Numbered from the stretch's first letter, positions 24,748 through 31,945 are shown. The stretch: DNA of 64,000 bases from Salinicola lusitanus (GCF_003206045.1 NZ_PZJM01000004.1:471274-535273), one strand, 5' to 3'. Numbers and translations are program-made. Notes: generated by a model from the sequence alone, not told the origin.

Positions 24748-25190
24748 GCTTTGCCACTCCGATGCGAGTGGACGTTGTGCGTAACGACGCCCCACACATG
24801 GCACTCGGCGTTCGCCAGCGGGATGGGTTTGTAGTTCTCGTTGCCGGCCAGTAGGTAGGGGCGCTGGCCGATTTTGCCGAGCCGCTTACACGTGATCTCG
24901 CCGTCGACGGCGATCACGACGATGTCACCGTCGACCGGCTCGAGCGAGCGGTCGACAACGAGAATGTCGCCGCTGAATATCCCGTGGCGCTCCATCGAGT
25001 CTCCCGCGGCGCGAACGTAGAACGTCGCGCTAGGCCGCTGCACGATGTGCGCGATCAGGTCGAGTTCGGCCTCGATATAGTCGTCGGCGGGCGAAGGGAA
25101 ACCGGCGCGGGCCTCGCCAGCGGCGAGTGGGATCATCACCGGCTGCGCGCCCTGATCGAGCTGGCCCAGATACTGGACGGGGATAGTCAT
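24744..25190 (-). CDS. umuD: UmuD, SOS mutagenesis protein (LexA-like self-cleaving)
   Basis: The 148-residue product has the self-cleavage site A29-G30 (ARAGFPSPADDY), the catalytic Ser65 in GDSM and Lys102 in TCKRL, matching E. coli Ser60 and Lys97. RecA filaments trigger cleavage to UmuD', which joins UmuC in polymerase V. The ribosome site TAGGAG lies about 10 nt before the ATG, and a LexA box sits in the promoter. The gene runs opposite to the phage structural genes. Confidence 0.95.
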   Translation of the reverse strand: MTIPVQYLGQLDQGAQPVMIPLAAGEARAGFPSPADDYIEAELDLIAHIVQRPSATFYVRAAGDSMERHGIFSGDILVVDRSLEPVDGDIVVIAVDGEITCKRLGKIGQRPYLLAGNENYKPIPLANAECHVWGVVTHNVHSHRSGKA

Positions 25191-25208
25191 GACAGCGTGC
25201 TCCTAAGA

Positions 25209-25237
25209 ATACTGTATGCACGTACAGTACCTGCCAA
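25209..25237 (-). promoter_or_regulatory. LexA-controlled promoter of umuDC
   Basis: On the minus strand TTGGCA (25237-25232), a 17-nt spacer and CAGTAT (25214-25209) form a sigma-70 promoter. The spacer and box border hold CTGTACGTGCATACAG (25227-25212), a perfect CTGT-N8-ACAG LexA operator. LexA bound here would block polymerase. Confidence 0.85.
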
Positions 25238-25403
25238 TTTGTGCGATGGGCAAGATGGAAGATCAGAGGCAGCGGCCGGAATCGTGACAATTCGAGACGG
25301 GGCAGGAAGTTAGGGCACCATGAAAAATTCACATGAATGCAAGACATCGGAATGAATGGCCGGTAGATTGCCCCGGCGAAGCCATTCAGTTGCTGGAACC
25401 CGC

Positions 25404-26477
25404 ATGACTCGATCGACGAAAATCATCTGCTTCATCGCCGCTCTCGCCCTGCCCTCTACCGCACCGGCCGATATTACTATCGGTAGTTGGAACCTCAAGC
25501 ATCTAGGCTGGAAGAACGGAAAGCGGCTCGACGCCGTGGCAGACGTCGCCAAAGGCGCAGATCTATGGGCATTGCAGGAAGTGATGGGGGCGGACGCGGT
25601 TACGGAGCTCGAGCATGAGCTCGAAAAGCAGACCGGCGAAGAATGGTCTTCGATGTCATCGCATGAGGTGGGACGCAGCTCCTACCGTGAGAGCTATGCG
25701 TTTCTGTGGCGGGATAGTGCTGTTGAGTACACCCAGGGCGCTGTTGTCTATCTCGACCCCGGCGATCTGTTCGCCCGCGAGCCGTATCTTGCCGAGTTCC
25801 GCGATCTCGACAACGGCGACTCGGTTGCAATGGCCACCGTGCATATCGTCTATGGAGACAGTCGCTCAGACCGTACGCCAGAGGTTCGCGAGCTGGGCAG
25901 TATTTGGGATTGGATGAGCGAGGTCTATCCTGGCAGCTCTCGAATCATCGCCGGCGACTACAACCTGGCGCCTAGCGATCGGGCATGGCAGCCGCTGCGA
26001 GATGCTGGCGCCCTCCCCGCGATTATCTCCGGTGCGACAACGCTCAGTGAGACCGACGGCCAGTATGCCAACCTCTATGACAATTTCTGGTACGCGCCAG
26101 ATGAGCTCGATGTGACACATGCCGGCATCGTGCGATACCCGGAAGCACTTGGCATCGATCACAAGACGGCACGCAGTATAGTTTCGGACCACGCCCCGAT
26201 TTACGTGACAACCGGCAATGCCCGGCAAGGGTTCGATGCCGCAACTGAGTTGGACGGAGTCGAAAGCACGGCACCCAAATCCAGTAGCCACTGCATCGAC
26301 CTGAACAGCGCATCGGTCAGCGACCTAGACGCCCTACCCAACATCGGTCCGGCGCGGGCGAGCGATATCATTGGCGGAAGGCCTTGGGACAGCGTTGCGG
26401 ATCTACGTCGGGTCAGCGGGATCGGACCGGCGACTATTCAGGGTATCCAGCAGAGCGGCATGGTGTGCGGCTCTTAA
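25404..26477 (+). CDS. Secreted endonuclease/exonuclease/phosphatase-family DNase with helix-hairpin-helix domain
   Basis: From ATG 25404 the protein has 357 residues: a signal peptide (MTRSTKIICFIAALALPS, cleavage near TAPA), an EEP/DNase I-like domain (about 22-270) with GSWNLKHLG, ALQEV, AGDYNLAP and SDHAPIYV, all catalytic landmarks intact, and a C-terminal ComEA-like helix-hairpin-helix domain (about 295-357: IDLNSASVSDLDALPNIGPARA). The fusion suggests an exported DNA-cutting enzyme. It is single, divergent from umuDC, in the prophage cargo. A start at 25356 is possible but would spoil the signal peptide. Confidence 0.8.
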   Translation: MTRSTKIICFIAALALPSTAPADITIGSWNLKHLGWKNGKRLDAVADVAKGADLWALQEVMGADAVTELEHELEKQTGEEWSSMSSHEVGRSSYRESYAFLWRDSAVEYTQGAVVYLDPGDLFAREPYLAEFRDLDNGDSVAMATVHIVYGDSRSDRTPEVRELGSIWDWMSEVYPGSSRIIAGDYNLAPSDRAWQPLRDAGALPAIISGATTLSETDGQYANLYDNFWYAPDELDVTHAGIVRYPEALGIDHKTARSIVSDHAPIYVTTGNARQGFDAATELDGVESTAPKSSSHCIDLNSASVSDLDALPNIGPARASDIIGGRPWDSVADLRRVSGIGPATIQGIQQSGMVCGS

Positions 26478-26510
26478 TGGAGATGCATAGCAATGCCATT
26501 CCGATCGATA

Positions 26511-26843
26511 TCAACCCTGGAATTCTTTCTCGCATTTGTTGCACCTGTAATTCTTAAAGGCTTTGTCGACCTGCTCGCCCACCTTATTGCCCACATAGGC
26601 GCCAGTACCGGCGCCGACCAATCCGCCAACGATGCCTCCAGCGATGCCACCAATGAAAGTACCCACCAGAGGAACAAAAGAACCAATGGCCGCACCGGCT
26701 GCAGCACCGGATGTGGCGCCTGTATAACCGGTCACAGCTCCCGCCCCGGCACCGATTGTGGTGCCTGCTTTTTCAACAGTGTTCTTCAGATAGACATGAT
26801 CAGCGGTGTCGCAAGTGGGACACTTCGGTTTTTCTGATGGCAT
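26511..26843 (-). CDS. Zinc-ribbon protein split by a glycine-zipper membrane segment
   Basis: About 110 residues from the second of two adjacent ATGs. The N-terminus has C-P-T-C and the C-terminus C-N-K-C, two halves of a zinc ribbon, separated by about 80 residues dominated by Gly/Ala/Val with GxxxG spacing (GTTIGAGAGAVTGYTG, IGGIAGGIVGGLVGAGTGAY): a glycine-zipper segment long enough for two membrane passes. Both ends would then face the same side and could join into one ribbon. Function unknown. It is the last gene before the attachment site. Confidence 0.65.
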   Translation of the reverse strand: MPSEKPKCPTCDTADHVYLKNTVEKAGTTIGAGAGAVTGYTGATSGAAAGAAIGSFVPLVGTFIGGIAGGIVGGLVGAGTGAYVGNKVGEQVDKAFKNYRCNKCEKEFQG

Positions 26844-26846
26844 CAC

Positions 26847-27099
26847 AATGAGCTCAAGTTGAATGGTTACTCAATGATCGGCATCAATCTGACTAGCTTT
26901 AGCCCGCAGGCTCAAGAACACCACGTGCCAAGCCTTGGCTGGCTTGGCGCGTGATACTCGTGTGATTCGATTGTGACATCGTCTTGAACCGGCTTGCGCG
27001 TCAATCACACTATGCCCCGCTGTTCGTTTCCAATCACAGTGCGCCCGGCGTGATTAGCAAATGAAAACAGACACTTATAGCGACTTATTGTATGGCTGT
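26847..27099. repeat. Non-coding prophage end with inverted repeat and GTGTGATT-type repeats
   Basis: No gene is seen in these 250 bp. CACGTGCCAAGCC (26922-26934) and GGCTTGGCGCGTG (26941-26953) form a 13-position inverted repeat around 6 nt. Close copies of GTGTGATT or its complement lie at 26960-26967, 27003-27010, 27032-27039 and 27049-27055. Repeats of this kind next to an attachment core are where integrase arm sites or excisionase sites are expected; that reading is inference. Confidence 0.5.
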
Positions 27100-27163
27100 C
27101 CGGTCTTGAAAACCGGCGTAGGTTAATAGCCTACCCAGGGTTCGAATCCCTGTCCCTCCGCCA
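27100..27163 (+). pseudogene. 3' fragment of tRNA-Ser(TGA) marking attR
   Basis: The anticodon arm CCGGT-CTTGAAA-ACCGG (27100-27116) has anticodon TGA (27107-27109). It is followed by a long variable arm typical of tRNA-Ser, a T arm CAGGG-TTCGAAT-CCCTG (27136-27152), the 3' acceptor strand TCCCTCC, discriminator G and CCA (27161-27163). The 5' acceptor strand (GGAGGGA expected) and D arm are missing upstream. Such a fragment is the attR left by a tRNA-integrating phage, and the intact tRNA should lie at attL outside the window. Confidence 0.9.
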
Positions 27164-27174
27164 CCTTACATTCG

Positions 27175-27209
27175 AAAGCCCCGACAGCCTCATCGCTGCG
27201 GGGCTTTTT
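27175..27209 (+). terminator. Native terminator of the tRNA-Ser gene
   Basis: AAAGCCCCG (27175-27183) and CGGGGCTTT (27199-27207) pair perfectly around 15 nt, with the T run continuing. Its position 12 nt after the tRNA 3' end suggests it ended the tRNA transcript before integration, so it is host DNA. Confidence 0.8.
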
Positions 27210-27417
27210 CGTTTCTGACCCCGTCAAACCGCTCCAGACCCGTCATCTTGGAAAGGCCGGATCACGTGCGCGCTCCCCGCTTGAACCTCATACCGTATAA
27301 CGGCGCAGGATCAGCCCGCCCTCTCCGAGCCGAGGCAGAGGCATCGGCGCCTATTCACCTCGATCGTAAGCCGCTACTCTCGTGACTCACAGGGTCGCAT
27401 CGGCAGGGAGGGAGTGG

Positions 27418-27747
27418 ATGAAACCCGTGTTGGCTGCACTTGCGCTCGCCGCCCTGGCCGGATGTTCGAGCCCGGACCGGGACGCATCGATCGCCTCGAC
27501 GGACGCCTGTGACAAGGTGGCACGCTACGAGACGCCGGCGCAGCGATTTGACGAGACAGTACAGCAGCTGGCGCATGCTACCGGCTGTTTCGTGAAGACC
27601 GACTTGACCAGGACGGCTGGCATTCGGGTCAATGGCATTCGCGGGACGATGCCCATCCGCGAGGCGCTTGAAACGGCTATTCGAGGTACCAACCTGGGAA
27701 TCGCCGACAGCGAACCGAACACTATCCATGTCGTGATAATGCCCTAG
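27418..27747 (+). CDS. Lipoprotein with STN domain
   Basis: ATG 27418, with GGGAGGGAG just upstream, gives 109 residues; an ATG-like start at 27382 has no such site. A lipoprotein signal with lipobox LAGC (Cys about 16) is followed by an STN (secretin and TonB N-terminal short) domain over about residues 40-109: FDETVQQLAHATGCFVKTD, then IRVNGIRGTMPIREALETAI. STN domains normally sit in TonB receptors, FecR-linked sensors or secretins. Here the domain stands alone with no receptor or secretin beside it. Confidence 0.7.
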   Translation: MKPVLAALALAALAGCSSPDRDASIASTDACDKVARYETPAQRFDETVQQLAHATGCFVKTDLTRTAGIRVNGIRGTMPIREALETAIRGTNLGIADSEPNTIHVVIMP

Positions 27748-27836
27748 TTTCTGGGAGCGCCCCCTCGCCCGCCCCCATCTCGGGAACGCGTGGAGACCGC
27801 GAGCCAGCTGGATCAGCGAAGGAGACAGATCATCTG

Positions 27837-28205
27837 ATGAGGAATATCGCCTTGGACCAAACTGTGAAATTCGCCTTTGCGGGACTACTGGTCATGGCCG
27901 CCATGCCACTGCATGCGATGGCCGCACCGCTGGAGTGTTCGTCGGATAGCTTGATGAAGCATGTCAGCGCGCAGACCCGGGAGATCGACGCCTATATATC
28001 GAACAGCGATAACCCGCAGCAGACGCAACAGGCGCTGACGAGCATGGCCAGAGGGTTGCGCGAGAGCGGCCAGGTCTCCAACCACGACGATGAGATGAAG
28101 CAGCTGGCGAGTGGCGTGGAATTCCAGCCCTCCCAGTCATTCTGCGACGACATGCAGACCACCATGGCTGCGATTCGGTCGTACATGGAGAGTCATCCGC
28201 AATAG
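27837..28205 (+). CDS. Hypothetical periplasmic protein
   Basis: A 122-residue protein with a signal peptide (hydrophobic run about 12-28, likely cut after HAMAA). The mature part is helical with two cysteines (LECSSD and FCDDMQ) that could pair. GAAGGAGA upstream of ATG 27837 is a good ribosome site. No domain is recognised. It lies between two small host genes, first in the chromosome beyond the prophage. Confidence 0.6.
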   Translation: MRNIALDQTVKFAFAGLLVMAAMPLHAMAAPLECSSDSLMKHVSAQTREIDAYISNSDNPQQTQQALTSMARGLRESGQVSNHDDEMKQLASGVEFQPSQSFCDDMQTTMAAIRSYMESHPQ

Positions 28206-28275
28206 ACCTGGAGGCGCTCACGGGATTCTTCTTGCGGCCCGATAGCGGTTGTGTTGACGCCCTCTGTCGCGGATA

Positions 28276-28291
28276 CTGTATGCATGAACAG
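28276..28291 (+). promoter_or_regulatory. LexA box before the DUF1654-like gene
   Basis: CTGTATGCATGAACAG is a perfect CTGT-N8-ACAG operator, 17 nt before ATG 28309. A TTGACG -35-like box lies at 28254-28259. Its first nine bases equal those of the umuDC box read on the plus strand. Confidence 0.8.
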
Positions 28292-28308
28292 TTATTGCGG
28301 AGCGATCG

Positions 28309-28551
28309 ATGATCATCCCCTTCCCGACGCCCGAGAGACGGCTCGTCCGGCGTATCGAGCAGTTGATTTCGCGAGCGCAAGCCAACCACTTCCACCAGGT
28401 CACGATTAGCCGTGGCACACACGAACCCATCCACGAATGGGAGCGTCTCGTCGAACAGTTCGACGATAGTGATCAGGTTCGGGTCATTCATATCACCCAT
28501 CACGACATTCTGCTGAGCTGGCGCCTCCCCACGACCGGACTGGCTTCATGA
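28309..28551 (+). CDS. DUF1654-like SOS-regulated protein
   Basis: The 80-residue protein has the build of DUF1654: an R-R-I-x-x-L-I-S-R-A-Q helix, a conserved acidic E-W-E-R-L-V-E-Q segment and a final HHDILLSWRLP strand. DUF1654 genes are known mostly from Pseudomonas, where LexA boxes have been reported before them; the box here fits. GCGGAGCG before the ATG is the ribosome site. Molecular function is not known. Family call is from residue pattern. Confidence 0.6.
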   Translation: MIIPFPTPERRLVRRIEQLISRAQANHFHQVTISRGTHEPIHEWERLVEQFDDSDQVRVIHITHHDILLSWRLPTTGLAS

Positions 28552-28649
28552 ACCAAGGCGGACAGTCTTGATCGAGGCGCTCGGCGAAATTTTCATCAGG
28601 GGGGCGGATGAGTTCGTAAACAGTGCTACTCTGCATCTAGCTTTCAGTG

Positions 28650-28961
28650 ATGTCGACAATGCACCGAGCGTTAATCTCCTTCGTCGTCCCCCTCGTCTTG
28701 GCTGGCTGTGTGTCGGCGACGCCACGACTGACGGCGACGAACTTTCTGCGAGACAGCAACACCTGCGAACGTCAGACGCATCAGATCGCCGGTGAGCCGG
28801 AGTATCAGTTGTGCATGGCGCGTCTGGGATGGCCGGACCCACAGACGCAGGCGTCACTGGAGCAGGCCGATGATGGCCGCGACAATCAGAATGCGGGCTT
28901 CATTGATGAAGCGATCAATGGCCTTCAGTTCGGTCTGCAGTGGGACCTGGACCCGGACTGA
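28650..28961 (+). CDS. Hypothetical lipoprotein
   Basis: About 103 residues from ATG 28650 (another ATG at 28659). The N-terminus has a hydrophobic run ending in the lipobox LAGC (Cys about 20), followed by a mature part with three cysteines and NTCERQTHQIAGEPEYQLCM. No strong ribosome site is visible, so the exact start is uncertain. No family is recognised; probably anchored to the outer membrane. Confidence 0.6.
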   Translation: MSTMHRALISFVVPLVLAGCVSATPRLTATNFLRDSNTCERQTHQIAGEPEYQLCMARLGWPDPQTQASLEQADDGRDNQNAGFIDEAINGLQFGLQWDLDPD

Positions 28962-29055
28962 CCTTTTTCGCGACGAACAAGCCCCATCCACTTGCCGTAC
29001 CACGTCGGCACCACAGCCAACCCGATAGCCGATGCATCTTCAGGAGGATTCGATC

Positions 29056-29271
29056 ATGGCAGAGCCATTCGTCGAGATAAGAAAGACGCACAAGCCCGGC
29101 AAGCCCGAGCAGGTATGCTACGAGGTCTATGATGGCGATACGGGAGGCAGCCTGGGCCATTTCGCGGAAGCCGCGGAGGCGAAAAAGCGAGCCGACAGCA
29201 TGAACAGTATGACCTCCCGCGAAACCGGCAAACGGCTGGACAATCCCACCGATGATGCCGACGTCGAGTGA
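29056..29271 (+). CDS. Small hypothetical protein
   Basis: ATG 29056 has AGGAGG 8 nt upstream (29042-29047) and gives 71 residues; the longer frame from 29032 starts before that site. The sequence is soluble and charged (RKTHKPGKPEQVCYEVYDG, then AEAAEAKKRADSMNS), with no signal or membrane segment. No domain is recognised. It lies convergent to nhaP2. Confidence 0.6.
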   Translation: MAEPFVEIRKTHKPGKPEQVCYEVYDGDTGGSLGHFAEAAEAKKRADSMNSMTSRETGKRLDNPTDDADVE

Positions 29272-29286
29272 CGCCGGCCGTCGGTC

Positions 29287-30996
29287 TCAGTGGTAGAGGC
29301 GCAACCCCACCCGCGTCACACGATTACCCTCCATCTCACTGACTACCCAGTGAAAACCGTGCCAGTCGACGTCATCCCCGACGACGGGATGACCGCCGAC
29401 ACGCAGCGCCACGAACTCTCCCAGCGTCATCTCCTGCTCCCCCGGGCTCAGGGTCAAACCGTAGGCGCTGGCGACTTCCTGCATGAGCGCTTCGCCGTCC
29501 AGGGTAAAGGTACCGAAGAAGGCACGCTCGCGCTTGAGCTTCGCCTCCCCATTGAACAGGCGGTTGAGAGACGGCAGGTCACCGGTGCGCCCGATCAGGC
29601 AGATGACGTCTCCCAACCGCAAACGAGTGCTGCCCTTGGGATGCAACATGGCATGCTGGCGGAAGATCGCCGAGATCAGGGTCCCCGAGGGCAGACGCAG
29701 CAGGCGGATCGGCACGTCATCCAGCGATTCGTTCTCGACCTTGTAGACGAACATCTCGTAGTCGTTCTCCGGGAGCACGCCCAACTGACCCCGACGATCG
29801 GGCGTCGTGGTCTCCGGTAGTACCACACGCATCCAGCGAGCGACCCGAGCCAGGGTGGAGCCTTGCAGCAACAGGGAGATCAAGACCACGAAGAACGCCA
29901 CGTTGAAATAGAGCGTCGCATTCTCGACACCGCTTATCATGGGGAAGATGGCCAGCACGATGGGGACCGCACCCCGCAACCCGACCCAGGAGATGAAGCA
30001 GACCTCTCGCCAGCGAAAGCTGAAGAACGGAACCAGCGAGACGACGACGGCGACCGGACGCGCCAGCACGATCAGGGCGATGCCCAGGATCGCGCTGGGC
30101 ACTGCGTAATCGATCATTTCCGATGGCGTGACCAGCATACCGAGCACCAGAAACAGCCCTATCTGGCTCAACCACGCCAGTCCATCGTGCACGGGAAGAA
30201 TATGGTTGAGGTGGCGTCCCGGCTGGTTGCCGATCATCAGGCCGGTGAGGTAGATGGCCAGGAAGCCGCTGCCGCCCGCGGCACTGGTCGCCCCGAAGAT
30301 GAAGAACCCCAGCGCCAGTGCCAGCAGCGAGTAGAGCCCGGGAGCCAGATCCAGCCAGCGCAGCAGTTTGGCGGAAATCCAGCCGCCTCCCAGGCCGACG
30401 GCAAGCCCCAGCCCGAACTGTAGGGCGAACCGCATCAATGTCTCCCCGATGCCCCCCACCGCGCCCGTCAGCAGCTCGGCGAGCGTGATGGTCAGAAAGA
30501 TCGCCATCGGGTCGTTGGTACCGGATTCGATCTCGAGCGTCGCGCCCACTCGCTCGTTGAGGTTGACGCCCTGCCCCTTGAGCATCGAGAACACCGCCGC
30601 GGCGTCGGTGGAGCCGACGATCGCACCGACCAGAAGGCCCTCCGTGAGCGACAGGTCGAGCAGCCACATGGCCAGCAGTCCCATGATGCCACTGGTCAGA
30701 AACACACCGACGGTCGCCAGCGACAACGCCGGCTTCAGGCCCACGCGGAAGGTTCGCAACCGCGTCCGAAGCCCGCCATCGAGCAAGATCATCGCCAACG
30801 CCAGGTGGCCGATCAGGAAAGCCTGGGAGTAGTCGTCGAACTTGAGCCCCAGCACGCCCTCTTCGCCGGCGAGCATGCCAAGGCCCAAGAACAGCACGAG
30901 CAGAGGCACGCCAATCCGCGATGACACGCGACTGGCCAGAATACTCAGGGCTATCAGTGCCCCGCAGACAAGAAACAGGCTATTGATCGAATCCAA
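29287..30996 (-). CDS. nhaP2: K+/H+ antiporter NhaP2 (CvrA)
   Basis: At 569 residues it is close to E. coli CvrA (578). Residues about 1-385 form the monovalent cation/proton antiporter core with 12-13 membrane helices, including GSTDAAAVFSML and ESGTNDPMAI, the ion-path motifs of the CPA1 family. A TrkA-C domain (about 400-480) and a C-terminal CorC/HlyC-type domain follow, the family's regulatory tail. It exports K+ for protons and protects against alkaline stress or K+ excess. It stands alone. Confidence 0.9.
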   Translation of the reverse strand: MDSINSLFLVCGALIALSILASRVSSRIGVPLLVLFLGLGMLAGEEGVLGLKFDDYSQAFLIGHLALAMILLDGGLRTRLRTFRVGLKPALSLATVGVFLTSGIMGLLAMWLLDLSLTEGLLVGAIVGSTDAAAVFSMLKGQGVNLNERVGATLEIESGTNDPMAIFLTITLAELLTGAVGGIGETLMRFALQFGLGLAVGLGGGWISAKLLRWLDLAPGLYSLLALALGFFIFGATSAAGGSGFLAIYLTGLMIGNQPGRHLNHILPVHDGLAWLSQIGLFLVLGMLVTPSEMIDYAVPSAILGIALIVLARPVAVVVSLVPFFSFRWREVCFISWVGLRGAVPIVLAIFPMISGVENATLYFNVAFFVVLISLLLQGSTLARVARWMRVVLPETTTPDRRGQLGVLPENDYEMFVYKVENESLDDVPIRLLRLPSGTLISAIFRQHAMLHPKGSTRLRLGDVICLIGRTGDLPSLNRLFNGEAKLKRERAFFGTFTLDGEALMQEVASAYGLTLSPGEQEMTLGEFVALRVGGHPVVGDDVDWHGFHWVVSEMEGNRVTRVGLRLYH

Positions 30997-31078
30997 GCAT
31001 CAACCATCGGTTATCAATTGGAGATACCTTAGTATGCCATGCACGGATGCGGTTGCGTGGCGAAAAAGGACTGCAAAT

Positions 31079-31945
31079 TTAATCTTTTAGCCAGCATGGA
31101 TGATGGAGGGTTCGGGTCGTTGCCCGCTCGCCATGGAGTGCCAGCAGCAGTGCCAGGGAACGCATGCCGGGACGATAGCCAGAAAGATCCGGTATGGCGT
31201 GATCACGCCGGTAGGCCGCCACGAACGCATTGCGCTGGGCGCGACTCTCCAGCACCAGCTCGAGCAGGCAGAGATCCCACTCCAGTGGCGCCCAGACCAG
31301 CGCCTCCCAGTCGCTCCAGCGCCACTCCTGCACGCCGGCGAGAAACTGGTCGCTGCGCAGATCCGGCAGCGACCAGACGGCTTTCGACGGCAAGGGCCAC
31401 GACGGCAGTTCGGCCAGCCAGCCGCGATTGGGGTGCGTCTCCACGAATTGCCGGGCCCGCCGGGGCCAGCTCGTCAGCGGGAAGACGTCGCCCGCGGGAT
31501 GCCCGAAGCCGGGCAGCGCTTGCCGATGCAGTCGTGCCAGTTGCGCCCCGAGCCGTGCGGCCAACGCCTCATTCATCGGCGGCGGCGTGGCGGAGCACCA
31601 GGGCAGACTCCAGAGCGGCGCGTTGCCCAGCCGACCGATGAAGGTCATCGGCAATGGCGACAGCGGCAGGCGGGACGGCAGCGTCGATGGGAGCCGGGCC
31701 AATGCCTCGGGCGTTCTCCAGCGATCGAAACCGAAGAGTTGCTGGATCCCCCACCAGAAGCCATCGCTCGCCGGCGCTCTCCTGGCCAGCTTGAGCAACT
31801 GCGGTGACGCCTCTTCGCTCCGCCAGAGCCAGTTGGCGCTATCCTGCCAGCGCAACGGCAGGGGCATCAGCGACCTTCCGGTCAACTGAGAGACTCGGCG
31901 AGTCAGCTCGGAATCCGCCTGGAGCGGGGCATCATCGGTCCGCAA
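31079..31945 (-). CDS. Degenerate phosphotransferase-like protein
   Basis: The 288-residue protein has the late features of the aminoglycoside phosphotransferase/choline kinase fold: LGAQLARLHRQALPG-like helix, then LPDLRSDQFL where a kinase has H-x-D-x-x-x-x-N, and WSDWEALVWAPLEWDL, matching the D-W-E-x-x-x-x-G-P-x-x-x-D-L end. The catalytic His is absent and Asn is Gln, so activity is doubtful. It is divergent from the TPP-riboswitch operon, which hints at thiamine kinase ancestry (ThiK-like), but this is inference. Confidence 0.55.
   Translation of the reverse strand: MRTDDAPLQADSELTRRVSQLTGRSLMPLPLRWQDSANWLWRSEEASPQLLKLARRAPASDGFWWGIQQLFGFDRWRTPEALARLPSTLPSRLPLSPLPMTFIGRLGNAPLWSLPWCSATPPPMNEALAARLGAQLARLHRQALPGFGHPAGDVFPLTSWPRRARQFVETHPNRGWLAELPSWPLPSKAVWSLPDLRSDQFLAGVQEWRWSDWEALVWAPLEWDLCLLELVLESRAQRNAFVAAYRRDHAIPDLSGYRPGMRSLALLLALHGERATTRTLHHPCWLKD

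Larger units (their letters stand above)
1..27163 (+). mobile_element. Right part of an integrated siphovirus-like prophage, ending at attR in tRNA-Ser
   Basis: A continuous set of phage head and tail genes on the plus strand runs from a terminase fragment to tail fibres, followed by cargo genes, and ends at a 64-bp 3' fragment of a tRNA-Ser(TGA) gene (27100-27163). Such a fragment is what integration into the 3' half of a tRNA leaves at the end far from the reconstituted tRNA. The left end, integrase, repressor, replication genes and any lysis genes are outside the window. No holin, endolysin or spanin is recognisable in the part seen. The tail tube and long tape measure point to a siphovirus with a long non-contractile tail. 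Host housekeeping genes follow directly to the right. Confidence 0.9.

Noticed and set aside
29717-30667. 316-codon minus-strand frame
   Set aside because: Same strand but other frame within nhaP2, Arg/Gly-rich nonsense composition; nhaP2 is certain.
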